Shown here piece after piece: positions 30,999 through 39,523 of a stretch of DNA of 39,523 nt (its first letter is position 1; each line of letters begins with the position of its first letter). The notes beneath the pieces are model-generated. The model was not told where the DNA came from, made no database searches, and saw nothing but the letters and a program-made list of their open reading frames with translations. Origin of the DNA: Chloroflexota bacterium (GTDB lineage: Bacteria > Chloroflexota > Dehalococcoidia > SHYB01). Location of the stretch: assembly GCA_016875535.1 (NCBI GenBank), contig VGPF01000019.1, positions 1-39,523 of the forward strand, read 5' to 3'. A program made the position numbers and the translations under genes.

Positions 30999-32113
30999 AG
31001 TTCGGCCTGATCTTTGAGCTGCAGGTCCCCAAGCCCTGGAACCCGCGCAGCGAGTACGATATCTTCCACCAGGCCGCCGACCAGGTGGTCTTTGCCGAAC
31101 AGAACGGCTTCGAGTATGCCTGGGTGGTTGAGCATCACTTCCTCACCGAGTTCGCCCACTCCTGCGGCCCGGAAGTCTGGCTCGGCTATCTCGCCTCGCG
31201 GACCAGCGCCATCCGCCTGGGCCACGGCGTGGTCCTCATGGAAGGCAAGGTCAATCACCCTATCCGCGTGGCCGAGCGCCTTGCCACCCTGGACATCATG
31301 TCCAACGGCAGGGCGGACCTCGGCACGGGGCGCTCATCCAACCCGTGGCAGCTTGAGCCCTTCGGCGTGCGCCTTGAAGATACCCGCGATGAATGGGAAG
31401 AGGCCATCGAAATCATCCCCAAGATGTGGATGAGCGATTGGTTCAGCCACAAGGGCAAGTTCTGGGATATCCCCGAGCGCAACATCCTGCCGAAGCCCAT
31501 CCGGAAGCCCCACCCTCCGCTCTGGATGGCCTGCGCTCAGCCGGACTCCTTCACCATCGCCGGACGGCACGGCATCGGAGCCCTCTGCTTCGCCATCGCG
31601 CCGCCGGGCTACCTGAAAGAGCGCATCGCCGACTATCGCAAGGCCGTCACCCACCCTGCCAAGCAGGCTGGCGCTTACAAGCATGAGCAGGTCGGCGCCT
31701 TTGCCATGACCTATTGCGACGACACCGACCGGAAGGCCCGTGAGATCGGCGGCCCGAACGCCTTGTGGTACTTTGCTACCAACAAGAAGCTCTACGACCC
31801 CAGCTGGCAGCGGATCGAAGAGAGAGACGTGCCGCCCAGCTACCGCTACCACAAGCTCAACGTCACCCCTGCCGATTCAGCCCTACGATCCAGGCAGGCC
31901 GATTACAACGAGCAGATAGACTCCGGCGCCTATTGCATCGGCGACCCAGACGCCTGCATCCGCACCATCGAGATGTACCGGGATGCGGGCGCAGACCAGA
32001 TCCTCTGTATGATGCAGGTGGGACGCATCCCCCATGAGCGACTCATGAACTCCATCAAGCTCTTTGGGAAGTACGTCATCCCCCACTTCAAGAACAGCGC
32101 CAAGGGTGCCTGA
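30995..32113 (+). CDS. LLM-class flavin-dependent oxidoreductase, pair B copy 2
   Basis: A 372-residue paralogue of the previous gene. KFGLIFELQVPKPWNP, VEHHFLTEFAHSCGPEVWLG, LGHGVVLMEGKVNHPIRVAERLA (split), NGRADLGTGRSSNPWQ and the DWFSHKGKFWDIPERNILPKP loop are all shared. The GTG start lies within the stop of copy 1 (GTGA). The end overlaps the SRAP gene start (TGATG), so all three genes are one transcript. Confidence 0.92.
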   Translation: MKFGLIFELQVPKPWNPRSEYDIFHQAADQVVFAEQNGFEYAWVVEHHFLTEFAHSCGPEVWLGYLASRTSAIRLGHGVVLMEGKVNHPIRVAERLATLDIMSNGRADLGTGRSSNPWQLEPFGVRLEDTRDEWEEAIEIIPKMWMSDWFSHKGKFWDIPERNILPKPIRKPHPPLWMACAQPDSFTIAGRHGIGALCFAIAPPGYLKERIADYRKAVTHPAKQAGAYKHEQVGAFAMTYCDDTDRKAREIGGPNALWYFATNKKLYDPSWQRIEERDVPPSYRYHKLNVTPADSALRSRQADYNEQIDSGAYCIGDPDACIRTIEMYRDAGADQILCMMQVGRIPHERLMNSIKLFGKYVIPHFKNSAKGA

Positions 32114-32799
32114 TGTGCGGACGCTACGCCGTCGCCTCCTCCAATCGAGAGATAGAAGAGCGCTTCCAGTGCGATGTCGGATCGCTGGAGCTTACGCCCC
32201 GCTATAACGTCGCGCCTACCCAGGAATCACTCGCCATCGTCACCGGCGCCAACGGCGAGCGGCAAGGCCAGATGATGCGCTGGGGCCTGGTGCCTCACTG
32301 GGCCAAGGACCTCTCCATCGGCGCGCGCTTCATCAACGCCAGGGCTGAGACGGCGGAGGAGACGGCCGCCTTTCGCGTGGCCTTCAGGAAGCGGCGATGC
32401 CTTGTCGTCGCCACCGGCTTCTATGAATGGCTCCGCGAAGGCAAGGCCAAGCCCCCCTTCTACGTCATGCTCAAGGCCAAGGGGCCCTTCGCTTTTGCAG
32501 GGCTGTGGGAACTGTGGAGATCGCCCGAAGGCAAGTGGGTGCGCTCCTTCACCATCCTCACTACGGAGGCCAATCCCCTCATGCGCCCCATCCATGACCG
32601 GATGCCCGTCATCCTCACGCCGGAGACGGAAGCTCTCTGGCTAGACCCGCTCTCGGAGGACCCGGCAAGGCTCTCGAAGGTGTTGGTCCCCTTTGCCGCG
32701 GAAGAGATGCATTTTCATGAGGTCTCCTCCATCGTCAACTCGTGGAAGGTGGACAGTTCCGCCTGCGCGGAGCCCATCGCAGCTGGACCAGGCGGCTAG
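32113..32799 (+). CDS. SRAP (HMCES/YedK-like) abasic-site protein
   Basis: A 228-residue SOS-response-associated protein that shields abasic sites in single-stranded DNA by forming a thiazolidine bond through its N-terminal Cys. Met is followed at once by Cys2 (MCGRYAV), as required. RFINARAETAEE, GFYEWL (catalytic Glu) and PIHDRMPVIL (His) complete the active site. Coupled by TGATG to the LLM gene before it, an unusual partner: DNA protection together with oxygenases may reflect protection from reactive by-products (inference) or simple read-through. Its stop shares CTAG with the DUF502 gene. Confidence 0.93.
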   Translation: MCGRYAVASSNREIEERFQCDVGSLELTPRYNVAPTQESLAIVTGANGERQGQMMRWGLVPHWAKDLSIGARFINARAETAEETAAFRVAFRKRRCLVVATGFYEWLREGKAKPPFYVMLKAKGPFAFAGLWELWRSPEGKWVRSFTILTTEANPLMRPIHDRMPVILTPETEALWLDPLSEDPARLSKVLVPFAAEEMHFHEVSSIVNSWKVDSSACAEPIAAGPGG

Positions 32800-33512
32800 A
32801 GCCGCTCCGGGACCTCGTTCGGGTCCTTGTCCTCGGGCCGCTTCTGGTAGTTCTTCCGCATCAGGTCTTTCGGCGTGATGACGCCGCTGGAGACTACAAG
32901 GCGCAAGCCCTCGTCCAGCGTCATGTCCGTGAAGATCACCTCTTCCTTCGGCACGATCGCCAGAAGCCCAGATTGCGGCGTCGGTGTTGTGGGCACCAAG
33001 ATGTTGCAAAAGAACTTCCCTTCGCCGTCCGTCACCTCGCCGGTGTAAAAGCCGACCGTGTACGTATCTTTGCTGGGCCAGGGGATAACTACAACCCGGT
33101 GCGGCGCTTGGCCCGCCGTTGAAAGGGAGTCAATGATCTGCTTTGTGGGGTTGTAGATGGACTTGATGAGCGGCACGCGCAGGATAACCGTCTCAATGAC
33201 TTGGATGAACGGCTTCCCGTAGGCCGAGCGGATGACCAGGCCCACGATGTAGACGCCGACGATGGTGATGGCGCCGCCGACACCGAAGATTTCTCGGTCG
33301 AAAATCCGTTCCACAAGCGGCTGGACAAGGCCGTCCACAAAGTTGAAAAAGAGGCGCAGGATGACGAAGGTCACAACGAGCGGGATGAGCGCGATCGTGC
33401 CGGCGATGAGGTGCGTCCGAAGGTGCCGGATCAGCCAGTGGATGTACAGGCGCTCTCGCACGCGCATCGATATAGTGCCCCTATGATGTGGTGCCTTGCG
33501 CTTTGCTTCCAT
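32796..33512 (-). CDS. DUF502-family membrane protein
   Basis: A 238-residue membrane protein with two predicted helices (around 37-60, IAGTIALIPLVVTFVILRLFF (split), and 78-98, GGAITIVGVYIVGLV) and a cytosolic or periplasmic domain. The family phrases RVPLIKSIYNPTKQI and FYTGE...VFVPTTPTPQSG (here NILVPTTPTPQSG) are present. The function is unknown in all members I know; plant relatives (COV) affect vascular patterning. Its ATG overlaps the stop of the prenyl-synthase-like gene (TGATG) and may share its transcript. The C-terminus is a charged tail (KKRPEDKDPNEVPERL-like). Confidence 0.88.
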   Translation of the reverse strand: MEAKRKAPHHRGTISMRVRERLYIHWLIRHLRTHLIAGTIALIPLVVTFVILRLFFNFVDGLVQPLVERIFDREIFGVGGAITIVGVYIVGLVIRSAYGKPFIQVIETVILRVPLIKSIYNPTKQIIDSLSTAGQAPHRVVVIPWPSKDTYTVGFYTGEVTDGEGKFFCNILVPTTPTPQSGLLAIVPKEEVIFTDMTLDEGLRLVVSSGVITPKDLMRKNYQKRPEDKDPNEVPERL

Positions 33513-34540
33513 CAGTGCGTCCCTGCTGCGAACCGCGCGAGCTCGGCTAGACGGTCCGCCGCATCCGCCGGAAGCGCTGCCGCCTTCATCGCCTCAAGGC
33601 CCTCCTGTAGCTCTTGCTGGATCGTCTCCTCGCAATAACGTACAGCCCCCGTGCTTTCCATAAGTACTGCGAGCTTCTCCAGCCGCTCATCAGAGAGCGG
33701 CCCATCGCGAACGGCCGTGGCAGTGAGCGCCGCCCTGTCATTGCCCGTCGCCATCTTGAGCAGCGCCAGTACCGGCAGCGACCGTCTCTTATCCAGCATC
33801 TCCACGAGCTGTGACCGACTACTCCCATGGACTCCCCTGATCGCCCTCAGCTCCTCCCGCACAATCGCCGCCGTACCTGTGCGCTCGCCGAAGCTTCGAA
33901 GCGCATCCACTACCCTAGGGGAACCGTTGCCGATAATCGCCCCCAGCGCGCAGGCGGCCCCATGGATGGCCGCCTTCCCTCGGATCGCCTCTATGTGCGC
34001 TTCAGGCGTATCTTCCAGCGTCCCTTCCGCCGTGATTGCCCGGTAGAGGGTCTCCGTGACGCGCAGGGATGCCCTGTCCACTGTCGCGAGCGCGCGGGTG
34101 ATGCGATCGGCCGAAATGTCCAACTCCTCCAAACGCATCAGCTCCAGCCGCGCCAAGGCGTACATCCCATCGCCGGCATTGATGCCTTGCGAGGCGCCTG
34201 CATGCCACCAGAGCGCAGGCCGCCCGGCTACCTCCGGCGTTCCCGCGCGAAGCTCTTCGTGTATCTGAAAGTAGGCCTTGGTGAGCTCCATCGCCGCTGC
34301 GCCAGGGACGGCCTGGGCCGCAGATGCGCCGACCGCCTCGGCGGAGAGCAGCGTCAGCGTGCCGAGGACGCGGTCCGGGGAGGCGTGCCGCTCGGGCATG
34401 CCCATCTGGTCAATCCATCCCAAGTGGTAGCGCAGCATCCGGTGAAGGGGCGATTTGTTATCCGCTACGGCCCGCTTCAGCTCCGCCTCAATGAGCGGCT
34501 GGCGCTCCAGAAGGGAACTTGGCTTCGATATCGTCGTCAT
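33512..34540 (-). CDS. Polyprenyl-synthetase-like protein lacking both Asp-rich motifs
   Basis: A 342-residue all-helical protein that aligns by pattern with trans-isoprenyl diphosphate synthases. The first Asp-rich motif (usually H-D-D-I-x-D-x) is H-E-E-L-R-A-G (94-100), and the Arg pair after it is missing, while NAGD (121-124) and IRGKAA (186-191) are kept. The second motif (usually Q-D-D-I/L-x) is R-E-E-L-R-A-I (228-234). Normal enzymes use these Asp clusters to bind three magnesium ions, so standard chain elongation is doubtful. It may be a regulatory subunit, bind a prenyl lipid, or do other chemistry. It overlaps tsaC by four bases and DUF502 by one. Confidence 0.7.
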   Translation of the reverse strand: MTTISKPSSLLERQPLIEAELKRAVADNKSPLHRMLRYHLGWIDQMGMPERHASPDRVLGTLTLLSAEAVGASAAQAVPGAAAMELTKAYFQIHEELRAGTPEVAGRPALWWHAGASQGINAGDGMYALARLELMRLEELDISADRITRALATVDRASLRVTETLYRAITAEGTLEDTPEAHIEAIRGKAAIHGAACALGAIIGNGSPRVVDALRSFGERTGTAAIVREELRAIRGVHGSSRSQLVEMLDKRRSLPVLALLKMATGNDRAALTATAVRDGPLSDERLEKLAVLMESTGAVRYCEETIQQELQEGLEAMKAAALPADAADRLAELARFAAGTH

Positions 34541-35151
34541 ACGTCTACCTTGCCAATGACCTCTTCGAGCGCTTCCTTGGTCACAGGCCCTTGGCGCAGG
34601 ATCTTCGGCGGCTGCTGCGTCAGGTCAATGATGGTGGACTCGATCCCGCCTTTGCACCGCCCGCTTATGACCACGTCCACATCCTCGCCGATCTGCGCCG
34701 TGACCGCTGAGGCTGTCGTTACGGAGGGCTGTCCCGACCTGTTGGCGCTCGTCCCCACCAGTGGCGCGCCGATGCCCTTGGCCAGCGCCCGAGGCGTCGG
34801 GTGGTCCGGGATGCGGATGGCCACCGTCGGCGCGCTCGCAGTGACGATCGCCGGGATGAGCGGCGACTTCTTCACCACCATCGTCAGCGCCCCCGGCCAG
34901 AAGCGCAGGGCGAGCCGGATAGCGCTTGGCGGCAACTCTTCTGTTGCGGCGTGCATCATATGGATATCAGAGACCAGGATAGGGAGCGCCATCGTTAGCG
35001 GACGCGATTTCACGCGAAAAACGTGGCGAACGGCTCGCACATTCGTGGCATCCGCGCCAACGCCGTACACCGTGTCCGTTGGATAGGCGACAAGCCCTCC
35101 GCCGCGGAGCGATTCAAGGGCCTTCCGAATCTGTTGCTGGACGTTTCTCAA
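34537..35151 (-). CDS. tsaC: L-threonylcarbamoyladenylate synthase (TsaC/Sua5/YrdC)
   Basis: A 204-residue YrdC-domain enzyme making threonylcarbamoyl-AMP from Thr, bicarbonate and ATP for the t6A37 modification of tRNAs. TDTVYGVGADA (substrate loop), FRVKSRPLTMALPILVSD (Lys-Arg pocket), VAIRIPDHP and GTSANRSGQP are all present. It has no Sua5 C-terminal domain. The frame is open further to 35346, but the upstream part runs into the guaA promoter; TTG 35151 starts the family region and lies 4-5 bases after the predicted transcription start, so the mRNA would be leaderless. The four-base overlap with the prenyl-synthase-like gene suggests one operon. Confidence 0.9.
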   Translation of the reverse strand: MRNVQQQIRKALESLRGGGLVAYPTDTVYGVGADATNVRAVRHVFRVKSRPLTMALPILVSDIHMMHAATEELPPSAIRLALRFWPGALTMVVKKSPLIPAIVTASAPTVAIRIPDHPTPRALAKGIGAPLVGTSANRSGQPSVTTASAVTAQIGEDVDVVISGRCKGGIESTIIDLTQQPPKILRQGPVTKEALEEVIGKVDV

Positions 35152-35154
35152 ACC

Positions 35155-35183
35155 TTGACTGAGTATACCACGGGTGCTAGACT
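35155..35183 (+). promoter_or_regulatory. guaA promoter overlapping the tsaC promoter
   Basis: On the + strand TTGACT (35155-35160), 17 bases, then TAGACT (35178-35183) preceded by TGC. On the - strand the extended -10 TGGTATACT of tsaC (35170-35162) lies inside this spacer. Polymerase cannot occupy both sites at once. Confidence 0.6.
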
Positions 35184-35208
35184 TCCTCTCCACATATAGG
35201 AGGGCTCT

Positions 35209-36879
<1,671 letters not shown>

Positions 36880-36916
36880 CCCTTAAGTCTTCGGCTAGAC
36901 CAGAAACAGCCCGCAT

Positions 36917-38182
36917 ATGAACATCCTCATCGTCGGCAGCGGCGGCCGCGAGCACGCCATCGGCTGGAAGGTCTACAACAGTCCCCAGGTCCACGATCTC
37001 TACTTCGCCCCGGGGAACGGCGGCACCTCCCACCTCGGCAAGAACCTGCCGATTGACGTCTGGGACTTCGATGCGATGCTCAAGGCCGTCCAAGCCAACA
37101 ATATCGGCCTCATCGTCGTCGGGCCGGAAGTCCCTCTGGAGAGCGGCATCGTGGACTACTTCTCCTCACCCGCGCACACCGTCCCCATCTTCGGCCCCAC
37201 CAAGCGCGCCGCCCAGCTGGAATCCAGCAAGGCCTACGCCAAGATGATTATGCGGAAGTACGGCGTCCCCACGGCCCATAACGAAAGCTTTGAGAGCTAC
37301 GATGCCGCCGTGAAGTACGTGGAAGGCCTGGCCTCCCCTCCGGTGGTCAAGGCCGATGGCCTTGCCGCAGGCAAGGGCGTCACCGTGCCAGCCACCAAGG
37401 AAGAGGCCCTTGCCGCTATCAAACTGGCGATGGTGGACGGCTACTTCGGCGATGCCGGCAAGCGCGTCGTCCTGGAAGAACACCTCCAGGGGAAGGAGGC
37501 CAGCCTCTTCGCCATCACCGATGGCAAGACCGTCCTCACCACTGTTTCCGCCTGCGACTACAAGCGCGTGAACGATAACGACGATGGCCCCAACACGGGC
37601 GGCATGGGCTGTTACTCGCCGCCCGAGTTCTTGGACAAGGCCATGCTCGATAGGATTACGGAGACGGTGCTCAAGCCCACCATCCAAGGCATGGAGAAGG
37701 AAGGCCGTCCCTATCGCGGCGTCCTCTATGCCGGTCTCATGGTCAACGGCACCGATGTGAAGGTCATCGAGTTCAACTGCCGCTTCGGCGACCCGGAGGC
37801 GCAAGTCATCCTCCCGCGCCTCCAGACGGACATCGTAGACATCTTCGTGGGCGTGGCCGAGCGCACCCTCCACAAAGTGACGCCCAACTGGCATCCCAAG
37901 CCCTGCGTCGGCGTTGTGATGGCCTCCGGCGGCTATCCCGGCGCCTTCAAAAAGGGCTACCCCATCACCGGCCTCCAGGACGTTGACCCGGACGTGATGG
38001 TCTTCCACGCCGGCACCAAGCTCAAGGACGGCCGGCTCGTCACCGATGGCGGGCGCGTCCTCATCGTCTCCGCCCTCGGCAAGGACATGGCCGAGGCGCG
38101 CGAGCAGGCCTACAGCAACGTAAAGCGCATCAAGTTCCAAGACGCCCACTACCGCACCGATATCGCCCTCCGCGCCATCTAG
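36917..38182 (+). CDS. purD: Phosphoribosylamine-glycine ligase
   Basis: A 421-residue ATP-grasp enzyme forming glycinamide ribonucleotide in purine synthesis. GSGGREHA (8-15) starts the N-terminal domain; the A and B domains hold KADGLAAGKGV and EEHLQGKEASLF; EFNCRFGDPEAQVILPRL carries the metal-binding Glu and Asn. The C-terminal GVVMASGGYPG completes it. It lies 37 bases after guaA with no terminator between, so the two purine genes are likely one transcript. Confidence 0.96.
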   Translation: MNILIVGSGGREHAIGWKVYNSPQVHDLYFAPGNGGTSHLGKNLPIDVWDFDAMLKAVQANNIGLIVVGPEVPLESGIVDYFSSPAHTVPIFGPTKRAAQLESSKAYAKMIMRKYGVPTAHNESFESYDAAVKYVEGLASPPVVKADGLAAGKGVTVPATKEEALAAIKLAMVDGYFGDAGKRVVLEEHLQGKEASLFAITDGKTVLTTVSACDYKRVNDNDDGPNTGGMGCYSPPEFLDKAMLDRITETVLKPTIQGMEKEGRPYRGVLYAGLMVNGTDVKVIEFNCRFGDPEAQVILPRLQTDIVDIFVGVAERTLHKVTPNWHPKPCVGVVMASGGYPGAFKKGYPITGLQDVDPDVMVFHAGTKLKDGRLVTDGGRVLIVSALGKDMAEAREQAYSNVKRIKFQDAHYRTDIALRAI

Positions 38183-38215
38183 GAAGCTGCGTCCGCCTTG
38201 AGAGATGGGAACGCA

Positions 38216-39361
38216 ATGACCACCGCCTCCTACGATCTAGCCGTCATCGGCGCCGGGCCCTCCGGCTCCACCCTGGCGCGCCAGGTCGCCCTCGCGGGCA
38301 GGTCCGTCGTCCTCATCGAAAAGGAGCGCCTGCCGCGCTACAAGACCTGCGCGGGCGGCGTCACCCACCGAGCGCGACGACTCTTAGACTTCGATATCTC
38401 CCCGGCTATCGAGCGCACCATCACGGAGGGGCTCATCACCTACCGGATGGATAAGGGCTTCGTGAAGCCCTATCACGAGCCCATCGCCTACATGGTCATG
38501 CGCGATCGCTTCGATGACCTCCTGACGCGCAAGGCCGTTGAGGCCGGCGCGAAGCTCATGGACGGCGCGCGTGTGAGGAATATCGAAGCGCGCAACGACG
38601 GCTGCGCCGTCCACCTAGCGGAGGGCATCGTCCACGCCAAGCTCTTGGCGGGGGCCGATGGCGCAAACGGCATCGTGGCGCGGCAGGCGGGCCTCCACAG
38701 CGAGGTGCGCGGCGATGTGGCGCTGGAGGCGGAGATCGAAGTCCCCCAGCACAAGGTCGAAGAGTGGGATAAGCGCATCGCCCTGGACGTCGGCTACATA
38801 AAGGAAGGTTACGCCTGGGTCTTCCCCAAGAGGAGGCACCTCTCCATCGGCGTCGGCGCGATGAAGAGGCACGCTCCCAACCTTCGCGCCTACTACGAGC
38901 GCTACCTCGCCTCCCTGGACCTCGGCGATTACAAGGTGCGCAGCATCCGCGGCCACCATATCCCCATGCGCCTCGCAAAAACGCCCGTCGCCAAGGAGCG
39001 CGTCCTCCTCATCGGCGATGCCGCAGGCGTCGCCGATCCCTTCAGCGGCGAGGGCATCTACCATGCCATCAAGAGCGCACAGCTCGCCGCGCCCACCGTC
39101 GTCGCGGGCCTCGCCAGTGAGCGACCCGACCTCTGGCCCTACCAGCGCGCCCTGGATGGCCACATGCTCCAGGACCAGCGCACCGCGGGCCAGCTCCTCA
39201 AGCTATATGCCCTCACGCCGCGCATCTGCATCTGGTATCTGCGCAACTACAACCGCGCCTGGAACTCGGCCTGCAAGATGCTCCGCGGCGATAACGACTG
39301 GGTCCGCATCCGCCGCAAGCTCGGCCCTCTCCGCGCCATCCTCCCCATCTTCACCCCGTGA
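38216..39361 (+). CDS. Geranylgeranyl reductase-family FAD-dependent oxidoreductase
   Basis: A 381-residue flavoprotein of the ChlP/digeranylgeranyl-glycerophospholipid reductase group, which reduces double bonds in isoprenoid chains. GAGPSGSTLARQVALAG (GxGxxG) is the FAD-binding loop, YKTCAGGVTHRA the typical Cys-Gly-Gly-Gly-like substrate region, and IGDAAGVADPFSGEGIYHAI the second FAD motif. ATG 38216 gives the usual N-terminus; a TTG 18 bases upstream is less likely. The likely substrate is menaquinone side chain or a lipid precursor (inference). It follows purD after a short gap. Confidence 0.88.
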   Translation: MTTASYDLAVIGAGPSGSTLARQVALAGRSVVLIEKERLPRYKTCAGGVTHRARRLLDFDISPAIERTITEGLITYRMDKGFVKPYHEPIAYMVMRDRFDDLLTRKAVEAGAKLMDGARVRNIEARNDGCAVHLAEGIVHAKLLAGADGANGIVARQAGLHSEVRGDVALEAEIEVPQHKVEEWDKRIALDVGYIKEGYAWVFPKRRHLSIGVGAMKRHAPNLRAYYERYLASLDLGDYKVRSIRGHHIPMRLAKTPVAKERVLLIGDAAGVADPFSGEGIYHAIKSAQLAAPTVVAGLASERPDLWPYQRALDGHMLQDQRTAGQLLKLYALTPRICIWYLRNYNRAWNSACKMLRGDNDWVRIRRKLGPLRAILPIFTP

Positions 39362-39410
39362 TCGAGGTTGAACGGCGCCCCACACCCTCTCTCAACCGCT
39401 CTCCTAATAT

Positions 39411-39483
39411 CTGCGCTCACTGCGTTATCTGCGGATGAAACATCTTCTCTCTGAATCGGTGTCAATCTGTGAAAATCGGTGGA
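39411..39483. repeat. Two short periodic repeat blocks in the terminal intergenic region
   Basis: CTGCG occurs at 39411, 39420 and 39429, an exact 9-base period (CTGCGCTCA, CTGCGTTAT, CTGCGGATG). AATC[GT]GTG occurs at 39454, 39464 and 39474, an exact 10-base period. The rest of 39362-39523 has no gene I can support; the window ends in TTTGCGCTAAAATAGC, which might hold a -10 for a gene beyond it. Confidence 0.6.
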
Positions 39484-39523
39484 TAACTCCCTGTATCTCT
39501 TCTCCGCTTTGCGCTAAAATAGC

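Overview
The window reads as a GC-rich bacterial chromosome segment, most likely from a Chloroflexota lineage of the Dehalococcoidia/SAR202 kind. This placement is an inference. It rests on gene content: four LLM-class flavin-dependent oxidoreductases together with several thiolase, MaoC and short-chain dehydrogenase genes, a DUF502 membrane protein and a polyprenyl-synthetase relative. Promoters resemble ordinary sigma70 sites, and translation also starts at GTG and TTG. No IS element, tRNA, CRISPR array or prophage gene was seen.

Left part (1-10.7 kb): the tail of a dual-specificity phosphatase, then biotin protein ligase (birA), the MeaB GTPase and a ROK-family sugar kinase on the + strand. 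A bidirectional terminator follows. Then on the - strand come an MMPL/RND exporter, whose promoter carries a perfect dyad, and a compact oxidative pentose-phosphate operon transcribed pgi-gnd-zwf-pgl.

Middle part (10.7-20.9 kb): a small toxin-antitoxin remnant with an intact antitoxin and a PIN toxin broken by two nonsense codons; the RNase P RNA gene (rnpB) with promoter and terminator; a divergent thiolase-like gene with a two-domain EthD/Dabb-like protein; a DMT transporter; and a histidine operon transcribed hisG - 52-aa membrane protein - zinc-dependent phospholipase C-like protein - hisD - unknown - hisC - hisB. A SHOCT-domain mini-gene that appears frameshifted follows.

Right part (20.9-32.8 kb), the accessory region: three tandem FAS1/MaoC-N-type dehydratase paralogues, one MaoC protein, a DUF35 zinc-ribbon protein and a lipid-transfer-type thiolase. 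This order resembles the hydratase/retro-aldolase modules of steroid side-chain degradation. It is followed by two tandem pairs of LLM flavin oxidoreductases, an HSL-type esterase, two SDR dehydrogenases and an SRAP protein. Together they suggest CoA-linked breakdown of a branched or cyclic, possibly terpenoid or steroid-like substrate with flavin monooxygenation; the substrate is unknown.

End (32.8-39.5 kb): a DUF502 protein, a prenyl-synthase homologue whose two Asp-rich motifs have become Glu-rich, and a TsaC/Sua5 enzyme on the - strand. Divergent to these are guaA, purD and a geranylgeranyl-reductase-like flavoprotein, then a short intergenic repeat module. Strand composition changes from G-rich to C-rich on the + strand across the window, independently of gene direction.
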